The notes: generated by a model not told the origin, from the sequence alone. Numbered from the stretch's first letter, positions 16,443-25,208 are shown. The stretch: 42,780 nucleotides of DNA from Pirellula staleyi DSM 6068 (GCA_945900945.1 CAMDKL010000033.1:1-42780), one strand, 5' to 3'. Made by a program: numbers and translations.

Positions 16443-19400
16443 GTGACAGTACGTAAAACCTTTCAACGCCCCAGCCGTCAAGTCCTCCGTATGGCTTTGT
16501 TAGCCGTCTCTCCGTGGTTTGCCGGAAGCCACATCCTTGCTCAAGGCCCCGTGCCGCAGCCAAACCTCGCACGGCCAACGACTCCTCGCGATGGTCTTAA
16601 TGCGGTTGCCAAACCTTCACGACAAGCCAATCCGCAAAACTCGGCTCAGCAACAGTTTACGTTGCCGCCGCCCCCACAAGCTCAGAATTCACTACCCGCT
16701 GCCACAACGACCTCACCCTTAAACGTGGATGCTCGGATCCAAGTCTACGACGTTCCGTTGGAATATGTGGGTGAGGTTGGTGCAAGAATCCAGGCTCAAT
16801 TTGGTACTGATAAACGTGTTCGTGTTACCAATGAGCCCAATACGGGTAGGCTCATGGTTTTGGCTCCCGGTGGAACACAAACCCAAATAGCCCAAGTTGT
16901 CGAAGCGGTTCGTCGTCAGGTTGGCAGCCTCAACATGGACCCCCGTGGCAACGTCATTCCCAGCACGATCCAGCAAAACCAATACAAGCTTCAACGTATT
17001 TCCTGGCGAGAGCTCGAGGACGCCGTCGGACGTTTGGCAGGCTCAAAACTCACCACATCGACAAGCAACAATGGCGAGCTAGCACAGCTAAAGTTGGTAT
17101 CGAAGGACTCTGTACAAGAAGTAATGCAAGTCGATCGCCGAAACAATGAAGTGAGGCTTCAAGGGACCCCGGCGAGTGTTATGGGATGGACCCAGGTCAT
17201 AACGGCTATCGATATCGGTCAAGCCGATCCAGCACGCCCTACGCAAATTATTCCGATCAACCCTGCGAGTCCGGAACGTATCGAACGCGCTATCAAACTA
17301 ATCCAACTCGCAACCTATCAGCAGCCCGGCCAGCCTCCCCTAGAAGACGAAGCAACCACGACGGCCCAGGTTCGGCCAGGCACAGATGGGAATGATCGTG
17401 CAACCATCGTTGCTTCGCCAGACGCAATCAGCTCAGGGAGTGGTCTCATCGGTGATGTCGATATCTCCTTTGTGCCTGAAATGGGATTGGTGATCATTAA
17501 GGGAAGCAAACGGGATGTACAACGTGTGCAAGAAGTGATCGACCAGATCAAAAAGCAGAGCACCGAAACGCAACCGGAAATCGACATTGTCATTCTAAAG
17601 CATGTCAATGGGCAATCTCTCGAGGTCATCCTCAAGGCTCTCAATACGGAAGTGTTTTCGCCACGCCAAGGTCAGATCAGCATCACCGCATTGGGACAGC
17701 CGAATGCATTGCTGCTGATCGGTCGTAGAGAAGCCATGTCGGGACTTAAAGAAGTGATCGAAAAACTGGATACGCCCATCGATCCAAACAGTCAATTGAA
17801 GGTTTTTAAATTAGTTAATTCGTCGGCAGTCGACGCCCAAGCGCTCATCACCAATTTCTTTGGAGCCCCGGCGGCAGCCAATCAGGCCGCCAATGCGGCA
17901 ACAACGACCGGTCTGACCGTTCGCGTTAAGGCAGTTGCTGACTATCGCACTAACTCGTTGATCGTCCAAGCGTCTCCCCGCGACCAAGCTGAAGTTGCTC
18001 GCCTCATACTGGAAATCGATTCGGACTCGAGTACCGCAGAGAGCGAAATAAAAATCTTTCCGATCAAGTATGCGCTCGCATCGGATTTGCAAACCATTCT
18101 GAGTAATGCTATCAGCGGAACGCAAGCGGCTGTGACTGGGGCAAACGGCCAGCAACAGCAGCAGCAACAACAGCAACAGCAGCAAGGTGGCGCAGCTGGA
18201 ACATCCACTGCTAAAGTGCCGAGCAGCCGTCTCAATGTCGGTGTCAACTCAGCCTTGTTGACAGGCGTGGTTGTCAACAACAGCCCAACCATCAATGCCC
18301 TGATCGTGCGTGCTCCCACCAAGAGCATGCCTCTCATCGAGGCGCTCATCAAGCAATTGGATATCCCATCGGGCGTCGAAGCTCGCATCAAGGTCTTTGA
18401 AGTCCAAAACGGCGACGCGGCCACGCTGGCAACAGCGTTGCAACAAGCATTCGGTTTGCCAACAACCCAGAGCAACACCCAAGCGAATCAAGCCAACAAT
18501 GGCCTCGGCGGATTATTCGCTCAAAATCTTGCAGCGCTATCGGGTGGTGCTGAAAGCTCGCTCGTTCCATTACGCATCGCAACGGAAACACGAACGAACT
18601 CGATTATTGTGTCCGGTTCGCAATCGGATCTCGAAGTCATCGAAGTATTGCTCTTGCGATTGGACGAAGACAATTCGAAACAAAGAATGACGGAAGTCAT
18701 TTGGCTGCGAAACAGCTCTGCTACCGATGTGGCCACTGCAATCACGAATTTAATTAGCCAGCAAAGGCAAAACCTGCAAGCAATTACAGCACCGGTAGGG
18801 CAAGCTGGTGGGGCACAGGGTGCGATTTACAGTGTGATCGAGCGAACAGACAGAGAAGTTTATGTCGTCGCCGAACCTAACACAAACAGCGTCATCATCA
18901 GCGCAATGCCGCGCTATTGGCCGATTATTCGAAAGGTTATCGAAAATCTTGATCGGCAACAGCCGATGATCGCGGTTGAAATCTTAATCGCGGAAGTAAC
19001 GCTCGAAGATAATTTTGATTTGGGAACGGAATTTGGTCTTCAAGATTCGTTGGTATTCGACCGCAACAGTGCCAGTGGTGGAACACTTACCAGCCCCGGG
19101 TTCAATGTCAATCCTGTTCCTCTCGCGATAACGACGCCCATTGCTCAACAGCGACGCATTCAAAACGTTGCCGGACAAGGTCAATCGGGGTTTGCACTAG
19201 GTCGTACTAACGCCTCCCTCGGATATGGTGGACTGGTTTTGGCGGCTGGTAGCGAATCGGTCAATATGCTCTTCCGAGCCTTGCAGGATGCAAACCGCAT
19301 TCAAATATTGTCTAGACCTTCTCTACTAACCATCGATAACAATATCGCAAACGTTCAAGTTGGACAACAAGTGCCTAGAATTTCTGCCTCTACCCTGAGC

Positions 19401-20273
19401 AATACCGGAACACAACAAAGCATAGGGGACGTACCGGTCGGTTTGCTCATGCAGATCCAACCGCGTACCAATCAAGACGGGTTGATCAATATGATCGTGG
19501 CGGTACAAAAGTCCTTCTTAGGTAAAATAGCCGATGGCGTGCCCATCGGTGTTGATTCCCTAGGCAATCCGATTCTTTCCCCCATTATCAACATCACACA
19601 GGCACAAACTCGAGTTACCGCCTACGACGGACAAACCGTCATCTTGTCAGGTCTGATCACCAAGAGTCGAACCACTCGATCGAAACGAATTCCGTGGTTA
19701 GCTGACATTCCATTGGCGGGTGTCCTGTTCCGATTCGATAGTCAGGCCGAGATACGTACCGAGTTGCTTGTTGTGATGACACCGCGTGTCATCAACTACA
19801 ACAACGATGAGAAACTTCAGACGATCAAACAAGTAGAGTCGTCTCGCATGAGCTGGTGCATGGCGGATGTCATGAACATCTACGGCGACGTTGGGCTTTC
19901 GCCTGGCAATGGTCTTTGGGGACCTGCTGCTGCACCGGTGATCTATCCAGATGAACAGCCGACAGTCGATTTCGAAAACGGACGTGGACAAAAAAGTATG
20001 ATCCCTGTGGAGCCCGAGCAAATGAATTTAGGTCCAGGAATTGAAATGCTGGACAGCAGTTCAATCAATACTCCGGTTCGTTCGAGCAAAAATGGTGCAC
20101 GAACATTTCTGGATTCGTCAACCAACGGTGCGGGAAAGCCATCGGTGAATTCTGCTTTACCTATTCAGAATTCGTCGTATCAGCAGAATATGCAACAGGG
20201 TGCGTATGGGATTGCACCGGCATCGTACCAACCCGCTTCGCAACCAACAGCGCGCATTGCAAATGGAAGGTAA
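16443..20273 (+). CDS. Giant secretin (GspD/PilQ-like outer-membrane channel protein)
   Basis: At 1276 residues this is much longer than a typical secretin. A signal peptide (about 1-34, ending SHILAQG) precedes a Pro/Gln-rich segment, then a series of secretin-N-type repeats, recognised by recurring units such as DIVILKHVNGQSLEVILKAL, IKIFPIKYALASDLQTIL, IKVFEVQNGDAATLATALQQ and VIWLRNSSATDVATAI, each followed by RTNSIIVSGS-like strands. A pure 12-Gln tract occupies residues 570-581. The C-terminal secretin domain (about 840-1130) contains IQILSRPSLLTIDNNIANVQ, VGLLMQIQPR, AYDGQTVILSGLI and TELLVVMTPRVI. The tail of about 140 residues is unstructured. Start is GTG 16443 with AAGGGAA upstream. 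Pore formation in the outer membrane follows from the family; the transported substrate is unknown. No GspE/F-type ATPase or platform gene is in the window. Confidence 0.92.
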   Translation: MTVRKTFQRPSRQVLRMALLAVSPWFAGSHILAQGPVPQPNLARPTTPRDGLNAVAKPSRQANPQNSAQQQFTLPPPPQAQNSLPAATTTSPLNVDARIQVYDVPLEYVGEVGARIQAQFGTDKRVRVTNEPNTGRLMVLAPGGTQTQIAQVVEAVRRQVGSLNMDPRGNVIPSTIQQNQYKLQRISWRELEDAVGRLAGSKLTTSTSNNGELAQLKLVSKDSVQEVMQVDRRNNEVRLQGTPASVMGWTQVITAIDIGQADPARPTQIIPINPASPERIERAIKLIQLATYQQPGQPPLEDEATTTAQVRPGTDGNDRATIVASPDAISSGSGLIGDVDISFVPEMGLVIIKGSKRDVQRVQEVIDQIKKQSTETQPEIDIVILKHVNGQSLEVILKALNTEVFSPRQGQISITALGQPNALLLIGRREAMSGLKEVIEKLDTPIDPNSQLKVFKLVNSSAVDAQALITNFFGAPAAANQAANAATTTGLTVRVKAVADYRTNSLIVQASPRDQAEVARLILEIDSDSSTAESEIKIFPIKYALASDLQTILSNAISGTQAAVTGANGQQQQQQQQQQQQGGAAGTSTAKVPSSRLNVGVNSALLTGVVVNNSPTINALIVRAPTKSMPLIEALIKQLDIPSGVEARIKVFEVQNGDAATLATALQQAFGLPTTQSNTQANQANNGLGGLFAQNLAALSGGAESSLVPLRIATETRTNSIIVSGSQSDLEVIEVLLLRLDEDNSKQRMTEVIWLRNSSATDVATAITNLISQQRQNLQAITAPVGQAGGAQGAIYSVIERTDREVYVVAEPNTNSVIISAMPRYWPIIRKVIENLDRQQPMIAVEILIAEVTLEDNFDLGTEFGLQDSLVFDRNSASGGTLTSPGFNVNPVPLAITTPIAQQRRIQNVAGQGQSGFALGRTNASLGYGGLVLAAGSESVNMLFRALQDANRIQILSRPSLLTIDNNIANVQVGQQVPRISASTLSNTGTQQSIGDVPVGLLMQIQPRTNQDGLINMIVAVQKSFLGKIADGVPIGVDSLGNPILSPIINITQAQTRVTAYDGQTVILSGLITKSRTTRSKRIPWLADIPLAGVLFRFDSQAEIRTELLVVMTPRVINYNNDEKLQTIKQVESSRMSWCMADVMNIYGDVGLSPGNGLWGPAAAPVIYPDEQPTVDFENGRGQKSMIPVEPEQMNLGPGIEMLDSSSINTPVRSSKNGARTFLDSSTNGAGKPSVNSALPIQNSSYQQNMQQGAYGIAPASYQPASQPTARIANGR
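18150..18185 (+). repeat. CAG/CAA poly-glutamine tract
   Basis: Twelve consecutive glutamine codons (mixed CAG and CAA) lie within the secretin gene between two N-domain repeats, immediately followed by Gly-Gly-Ala-Ala-Gly. Mixed codons suggest a protein-level linker rather than a recent slippage expansion. Confidence 0.9.
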
Positions 20274-20311
20274 CGTTTGGTAGCGGCACGGCGCATGTCG
20301 TCCGGTGCTAC

Positions 20312-20352
20312 CTTTGCGATTTCGTGAACCGGCGGGCGCTAGCCCCGGGCCT
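20312..20352 (-). repeat. 41-bp dispersed repeat, copy 2 (left arm of inverted pair)
   Basis: This is the exact reverse complement of 20528-20568 over 41 bases. It contains the core GGGCGCTAGCCCCGGG. With its partner it forms a 257-base inverted structure in the spacer between the secretin and lipoprotein genes. Confidence 0.93.
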
Positions 20353-20409
20353 GAATTCGTCAGAGAAAACAAGTTTAACCCAGCCGGTGTATTTGTTGAC
20401 CATCCGCAA

Positions 20410-20457
20410 GGCGCTAGCCCACGGTACTGGTCGCAATGACAACCGTCGGCTAGCGCC
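20410..20457 (+). repeat. Inner hairpin with GGCGCTAGCC arms
   Basis: Arms 20410-20425 and 20442-20457 are reverse complements over 16 bases with a single mismatch, around a 16-base loop. The GGCGCTAGCC core is shared with the flanking 41-bp repeats, so this is probably a shorter, diverged pair of the same family nested inside them. Confidence 0.88.
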
Positions 20458-20527
20458 CCATGGCACTCACTTTAAACAATTGTCGTTGTCCTCGGGCTTC
20501 GTATTAGGCGAATTCGCCAGCAAATTT

Positions 20528-20568
20528 AGGCCCGGGGCTAGCGCCCGCCGGTTCACGAAATCGCAAAG
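20528..20568 (+). repeat. 41-bp dispersed repeat, copy 3 (right arm of inverted pair)
   Basis: Perfect reverse complement of 20312-20352; it also matches 13122-13154 with one mismatch over 32 bases. A 12-bp perfect palindrome, GGCGAATTCGCC, lies just before it at 20507-20518. It ends 49 bases before the lipoprotein start codon. Confidence 0.93.
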
Positions 20569-20617
20569 TGTCATCTCAAATTCAACATCGGCATTTTACC
20601 AACCATCGGCAGAAATC

Positions 20618-21703
20618 ATGAACATCATCTCAATGAGCCCTTACAAAAAATACTTGCTCGGATTCACCGCAATTGCAATCGCCATGTCTACGATTGGCTG
20701 CGAAACTTTGACAACCGATTCCTCCGCGAGCAAGAAAAAGAAAAAGGACTCGAGCTGGTTTTCTTTTAAGAAAAAAGAATATCAAAATCCGCAAAGTATG
20801 ACGGTGACTTGGTCGGACGATATTTTAACTCTGCCTGGCAAAGCAGTAACTCGCGGCTTCGGCGGACGATTTTACTTTTACAACGAAAAGACCCAAGCGA
20901 TCCCAGTCGATGGGGATTTGGTCGTCTACGGGTTCGACGACACAAACAATCAACAAACAAGCGAGGACCTGAGCCAAGCAACAAAGTGTTTCCGATTTAC
21001 CGCCGAGCAGCTTAAAACCCACTTCACCGAGGGAGAGCTTGGGGGATCCTACAGTGTTTGGATTCCCTGGGATCAAGCCTACGGCGCGCCAAAGAAAATC
21101 ATGCTCATTCCGACTTTTGTAACCAAAGATGGACGAGTGATTCGTGGCGCCTCTACAAACTTAAATCTTCCTGGCACTACCAAGAACGATCCCATTGAAG
21201 CGACCATTCAACAAGCCTCAGCTACCACAACAAAGTTAATGCCAAATCCAATGCTAGACCCTCGTCATTCTAGCACACCAAGTACGACGAGCGGATTGCG
21301 AACGACAACCATTCAAGTTCCTTCCAATTCATTGATGCGTCAACAAAACTTTCCGCCATTGCTTTCCAATTTGACTGAAGCGCAGAATCAACAACTTTCA
21401 AATGCTTTCAGCCCGCAACCGAACCCATCAGGGACGAATGCTACAGTCCAGATGCCTACTATGGCGGCAACTCAGCCGCAATCGGCCTTTGCGCAATTTC
21501 CGCAAACAGCACCCTCGAACTCGAATGCGCTCAGTTCGATTCCTGCGACTCAATCCGGAATGGCTACGAAGAATGTTAACGGCTGGGCTTTGCCTGAATT
21601 CGCTCCAGCGGATTGGTCCGGACTGTCACCTCGTTCCGCACCAAGTCAATTCCCGGCTCCAACTTCACAAGTCGCTCAACCATCCTCTTTTCCGATTCGG
21701 TAG
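20618..21703 (+). CDS. Predicted lipoprotein, secretin-linked, unknown function
   Basis: The open frame extends to 20324 through the repeats, but the ATG at 20618 begins a lipoprotein signal (KKYLLGFTAIAIAMSTIGC, with the modified Cys at about residue 28), so I start there; 361 residues. After a Lys/Ser-rich linker comes a conserved-looking domain (about 52-190) with MTVTWSDDILTLPG, RGFGGRFYFYNEKTQAIPVD, GDLVVYGFDD, GGSYSVWIPWDQAYGAPKKI and MLIPTFVTKDGRVIRGAST. The rest is Pro/Gln/Ser/Thr-rich. I cannot name the family. Following the secretin gene on the same strand suggests a pilotin or accessory role, which is inference. Its last 128 bases overlap the convergent BON gene. Confidence 0.75.
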   Translation: MNIISMSPYKKYLLGFTAIAIAMSTIGCETLTTDSSASKKKKKDSSWFSFKKKEYQNPQSMTVTWSDDILTLPGKAVTRGFGGRFYFYNEKTQAIPVDGDLVVYGFDDTNNQQTSEDLSQATKCFRFTAEQLKTHFTEGELGGSYSVWIPWDQAYGAPKKIMLIPTFVTKDGRVIRGASTNLNLPGTTKNDPIEATIQQASATTTKLMPNPMLDPRHSSTPSTTSGLRTTTIQVPSNSLMRQQNFPPLLSNLTEAQNQQLSNAFSPQPNPSGTNATVQMPTMAATQPQSAFAQFPQTAPSNSNALSSIPATQSGMATKNVNGWALPEFAPADWSGLSPRSAPSQFPAPTSQVAQPSSFPIR

Positions 21704-22418
21704 CAACTTCACCGCGGAGCACGATCGTCTCTCCCTCGACGGACGAAATCACGCTTCGCAGTTTTTTTGGAAGTGGAATTCGGGATAAGCGACTTTGAGC
21801 GTTGGTTGCAATGGCTGCTGGGCTCGCGCGCTCGAACTCGATATCTGGTCTCACGATCGGTCGAATCAATTTCTTAGCCTGAGCAGAGGCGTTTCCTGCA
21901 CCGCCTCCACCGAGGCCTCCCAATCCACCGATTCCGCCAAGGCCACCAAATCGTCCACCACCAAGACCGCCACCTAACCCTGCTCCACCGATTGCGCTGC
22001 CACCAAGTCCACCCGCTGCTCCCGTTCCACCGGCTGTATTACTAAATGCAGTCGTGCCAAACGCACTACCGGAAGTGGTTTGTCCTGCAAGCGTAGGTGC
22101 ACCTGATACGCTTTGGCCGCTGGAAAAAGCCGCTGATGGATTGAGTGTGGTAAGCTCGAGCCTGGATTGACCCGTTACTCCCAGCCCGCCGAATGAACCT
22201 GGCAACTTGCTTGCGGCGGCCGCTCCGCCAACCGCTCCTCCCGCCGCTCCGCCAAATCCTGTCGCTCCACCTGTCGTGCCACCAAGCCCGCCCGTCGCGC
22301 CGCCAAGCCCGCCCGTCGAACCGCCAAGTCCGGTGAGTTGTGCATGCACAGCTTCCAGCGAGAAAACCAAGGTCAATGCGATTCCGAAAGATGCGTTGCT
22401 TAAAAGTGAGAATTTCAT
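21576..22418 (-). CDS. Exported Gly-rich protein with C-terminal BON domain
   Basis: From the ATG at 22418 the 280-residue product has a signal peptide (MKFSLLSNASFGIALTLVFS, then LEAVHAQ) and a very Gly/Ala/Thr-rich region with repeated GGLGG, GGATGG and GGTTGG units. A BON-type domain follows at the C-terminus (IPLPKKLRSVISSVEGETIV then LRGEVATESEKRMVERLVKL and VRNEVTVRT). BON domains bind membranes or lipids in exported proteins. The longer frame to 22511 adds a hydrophobic stretch unlike a signal peptide. The 3' end overlaps the lipoprotein gene by 128 bases, so the BON sequence and the lipoprotein tail share DNA in opposite orientation. The pairing with a secretin locus hints at a shared envelope structure. 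Confidence 0.78.
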   Translation of the reverse strand: MKFSLLSNASFGIALTLVFSLEAVHAQLTGLGGSTGGLGGATGGLGGTTGGATGFGGAAGGAVGGAAAASKLPGSFGGLGVTGQSRLELTTLNPSAAFSSGQSVSGAPTLAGQTTSGSAFGTTAFSNTAGGTGAAGGLGGSAIGGAGLGGGLGGGRFGGLGGIGGLGGLGGGGAGNASAQAKKLIRPIVRPDIEFERASPAAIATNAQSRLSRIPLPKKLRSVISSVEGETIVLRGEVATESEKRMVERLVKLEPGIDLVRNEVTVRTNPLERIQAKPSR

Positions 22419-22759
22419 GTTTGGCCCAATAAACTGGTTAAACATTCCGGTCGGTGAAAACGGACTGGTTCGATTATCTACGAAGAGTGCGATAATAATC
22501 AATGCAAGCAATTGCTTTTTTGTGTCGATTTTCTCGCATTCCCGGTTAATATCGAATCGACCTCATGGGAGGCTGGACACGAAGCTGCCGAATGACACCT
22601 ACAATGCATGCACTGGTTGTTCGCGGAATCCGGGCTGTGAGAGACTTTCCCATTGTAGGATCGCGGAGCCTCTCCCATTGGCTAGTCCTAAAACTAGACG
22701 TTGACGGACGACTAGGGCATATTCCCGATTAAAAATCGGGGTTGCAACAAAGAGTAGCT

Positions 22760-22796
22760 CGGCACTCCGTGCCGAGAAAAACGGCACGGAGTGCCG
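22760..22796. repeat. Perfect 15-bp inverted repeat, 7-base loop
   Basis: CGGCACTCCGTGCCG at 22760-22774 is the exact reverse complement of 22782-22796, around the loop AGAAAAA. Each arm is itself a near-palindrome (CGGCAC / GTGCCG around TCC). It is a very stable structure if transcribed. Confidence 0.9.
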
Positions 22797-22838
22797 TTCT
22801 ACACTGGTAACTCCAGGGGGTAATTGATGATACAGCGT

Positions 22839-22858
22839 AACGATCGCGGAGCGATCGG
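22839..22858. repeat. 20-bp palindromic repeat, copy A
   Basis: AACGATCGCGGAGCGATCGG, with inverted arms CGATCGC and GCGATCG around GGA (sharing bases), also occurs without change at 32155-32174, so it is a dispersed element. Confidence 0.85.
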
Positions 22859-22894
22859 CCACATTGCCGCATTTTTTGAGTTATCATTGCACCT

Positions 22895-25102
22895 ATGATT
22901 TTTTCCAAACAGTCCTTTACTTTTTCCACCGAGCCGTGGCTTGTTGGAATTTCGATTGTGGTGTGTGCAGTGACGTTCGGCCTGTCTTATTTTGCCTGGC
23001 TGCGCAGCGGATATCTGAAGTCTGTGTTTTGGTTGGAATTGCTTCGCTGCGGAATCGTTGTTGTCGGTGCGGTGTTGCTCAATCAACCGGAATGGGTTCA
23101 GGAGTTCAAATCGGACGAAAAACCAACCTTGATCGTGCTTTCGGATGGCTCACAGAGCATGCAAACCAAAGACGTATTGACCAAGATCGCGTCAGGGCAG
23201 ACTGAGGCACAATCTCGTGCTACTGCCATCTCACCCCTTTTGAATCAAGATGCTTGGAGTTCATTCGCATCGCGAATGGATGTGAGGGTAAACGCTTTTC
23301 CAACCGATAGTAAGTCGGACGGTACCGATCTTAACACAGCTCTCAATCAGGCGTTGGAATCGACCCAAAGAATACTCGGAGTAGTCTTGCTCTCCGACGG
23401 CGATTGGAACGCGGGACAATCACCCATGAACGCCGCTATGCGATATCGATCTCAAGGAATTCCAATCCTCTCGATACCTGTCGGTGCTGTCACACGACTG
23501 CCCGATATCGAACTACTGAGCGTCGACACACCTACCTTTGGCATCACCAATAAGGCCGTCCGCATTCCCTTTTCGATTGAGTCTTCACTACCTCGCGAGC
23601 ATGTCGCAAACGTCGTTGTGACCGGTTCCGATGGCGAGCGTATAACCAAGGAAGTTCGCATAACGGCCATGTCTCGGACCTCCGATGCCGTCCTTTGGAC
23701 CCCCAAGACGGAAGGAGATTTCACATTGACCGTCGAGATTCCTTCACATCCAGACGAGGTTATCGCCAGCAACAATACGATGTCGACGCCAATCGCGATT
23801 CGGCAAGAAAAACTCAAAGTGCTGGTCATCGATAGCTACCCACGTTGGGAATACCGCTACCTTAGGAACGCACTATCGCGCGATCCAGGTATTGACGTCG
23901 CTTGTTTGCTGTTCCACCCTGGACTGGGCAAAGTGGGGGGAGGGAACAAGGACTATATCAAAGAGTTCCCCAATGGGATGGACGAGCTTTCGAAGTACGA
24001 CGTTGTGTTTCTTGGCGACGTTGGACTCGACCAAGGGCATTTGAGCGAAGAGCAATGCAAATTGCTTCGTGGGTTAGTTGAATTTCAAGCCAGCGGACTC
24101 GTCTTCATGCCGGGTTGGCAAGGTCGAGAGCATTCGCTCGTCGATACTGCTCTCGAACCATTGATGCCTATAACTTTAGACCCTGCGCAGCCCTTTGGCT
24201 TTGGTTCAAAGACTCCCATGCGATTTGAATTAACCGAAGCTGGCCGGCGAAGCTTATTGACCAAGCTGGCTGATACGCCAGACGAAAACTTAGATGCTTG
24301 GAATACGCTACCTGGCTTTCAGTGGTACGCACCGGTGATTCGGGCCAAGGCCGGAAGCGAGGTACTCAGCGTGCACCAAGACATGAGCAACGAATTTGGA
24401 CGAATCCCGCTGCTGGTGACGAAGACTTTTGGCGCAGGTAAGGTACTGTTTATGGGTACCGATGGAGCATGGCGTTGGCGGAGAGGTGTCGAGGACAAAT
24501 ACCACTATCGATTTTGGGGCCAGGTCGTTCGATGGATGGCTTATCAACGGAACATGGCAGAGGGTGAGTCGATGCGGTTCTATTTTTCGCCGGACCAGCC
24601 GATGCTGGGACAGACGTTGGCGTTGCGAGCAAACGTGATGGAAACAAACGGCGAGCCTTTGGCAACGGGGGATGTCACGGTCAGAATCGAAGCTCCATCT
24701 GGAAAGTTCCAAGTGATGCGTTTGACCAGTGGCGGCGTCGATAGCTGGGGATCCTTTGAAGGTCGCTATGACGTCACCGAACCAGGCTCGCATTCAGTTG
24801 TTTTAACTTGCAAGCAGACCGGTGCAATATTGGAAACCACATTTTTTGTTCAGGGAGCAACACGAGAACGGATCGGATTGGCCGCTCGCCCGAAAGTGCT
24901 GGAGGAACTTTCCAAAGTGACCCATGGCAAAGTGTTTTCGTTAAATGATCGCGAAAAATTGCTGACCGCCATCGGCAACATTCCAGATCCGCCCTCGACG
25001 CTTCGTCGATTTCAGCTTTGGGCACATCCGTTGACGATCGCTTTGATGATCGCGGCCCTGGCTACATTCTGGATCGGCCGCAAATGGGTCGGTTTAATCT
25101 AA
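22895..25102 (+). CDS. Membrane protein with VWA-like and glutamine-amidotransferase-like domains
   Basis: This 735-residue protein has two N-terminal membrane helices (about 15-35 and 46-62) and one near the C-terminus (LTIALMIAALATFWIG). Between them, a von Willebrand A-like domain begins VLSDGSQSM, where DGSQS fits the MIDAS DxSxS metal site (84-88), with VVLLSDGDWNAG near 170. A class I glutamine-amidotransferase-like fold follows (LKVLVIDSYPRWEYRYLRNA near 305, FLGDVGLDQGHLSE, GLVFMPGWQG near 400). That fold seems to lack a catalytic Cys-His pair. Such proteins usually occur in MoxR/BatA-like clusters in planctomycetes, but none of those partners is nearby. The start ATG at 22895 places the first helix correctly. 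Role unknown; it is probably in the periplasm, anchored in the inner membrane. Confidence 0.8.
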   Translation: MIFSKQSFTFSTEPWLVGISIVVCAVTFGLSYFAWLRSGYLKSVFWLELLRCGIVVVGAVLLNQPEWVQEFKSDEKPTLIVLSDGSQSMQTKDVLTKIASGQTEAQSRATAISPLLNQDAWSSFASRMDVRVNAFPTDSKSDGTDLNTALNQALESTQRILGVVLLSDGDWNAGQSPMNAAMRYRSQGIPILSIPVGAVTRLPDIELLSVDTPTFGITNKAVRIPFSIESSLPREHVANVVVTGSDGERITKEVRITAMSRTSDAVLWTPKTEGDFTLTVEIPSHPDEVIASNNTMSTPIAIRQEKLKVLVIDSYPRWEYRYLRNALSRDPGIDVACLLFHPGLGKVGGGNKDYIKEFPNGMDELSKYDVVFLGDVGLDQGHLSEEQCKLLRGLVEFQASGLVFMPGWQGREHSLVDTALEPLMPITLDPAQPFGFGSKTPMRFELTEAGRRSLLTKLADTPDENLDAWNTLPGFQWYAPVIRAKAGSEVLSVHQDMSNEFGRIPLLVTKTFGAGKVLFMGTDGAWRWRRGVEDKYHYRFWGQVVRWMAYQRNMAEGESMRFYFSPDQPMLGQTLALRANVMETNGEPLATGDVTVRIEAPSGKFQVMRLTSGGVDSWGSFEGRYDVTEPGSHSVVLTCKQTGAILETTFFVQGATRERIGLAARPKVLEELSKVTHGKVFSLNDREKLLTAIGNIPDPPSTLRRFQLWAHPLTIALMIAALATFWIGRKWVGLI

Positions 25103-25106
25103 ACAC

Positions 25107-25198
25107 ACGTACATCAGCCTGTCCTCAGGCTGACACGGTAACTATCACGGTAACTATCATTTCGCTTAATGTCCAGCTGAGGACAGCCGGACCTACGT
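25107..25198. repeat. Intergenic imperfect inverted repeat with internal direct repeats
   Basis: Positions 25107-25134 and 25171-25198 are reverse complements at about 21 of 28 positions, sharing ACGTA ends and CTGTCCTCAG. The left arm contains its own hairpin (CAGCCTG/CAGGCTG, 25115-25132), and CACGGTAACTAT is directly repeated at 25134-25157. It lies between convergent genes and could act as a terminator on either strand. Confidence 0.75.
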
Positions 25199-25208
25199 GG
25201 AAAATGCA

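Larger units (their letters stand above)
22419..22894. other. Divergent spacer with several hairpins
   Basis: No gene is evident between the BON and VWA genes. The stretch carries at least three stem-loops: CCCGAT/ATCGGG around 22723-22740, the perfect 15-bp palindrome at 22760-22796, and the GATCGC/GCGATC element at 22839-22858. Promoters for both divergent genes must lie here, but none is clear. Confidence 0.6.

Noticed and set aside
20324-20617. N-terminal extension of the lipoprotein frame
   Set aside because: It runs through the 41-bp inverted repeats and places the lipoprotein signal in the middle of the protein; the ATG at 20618 is better.
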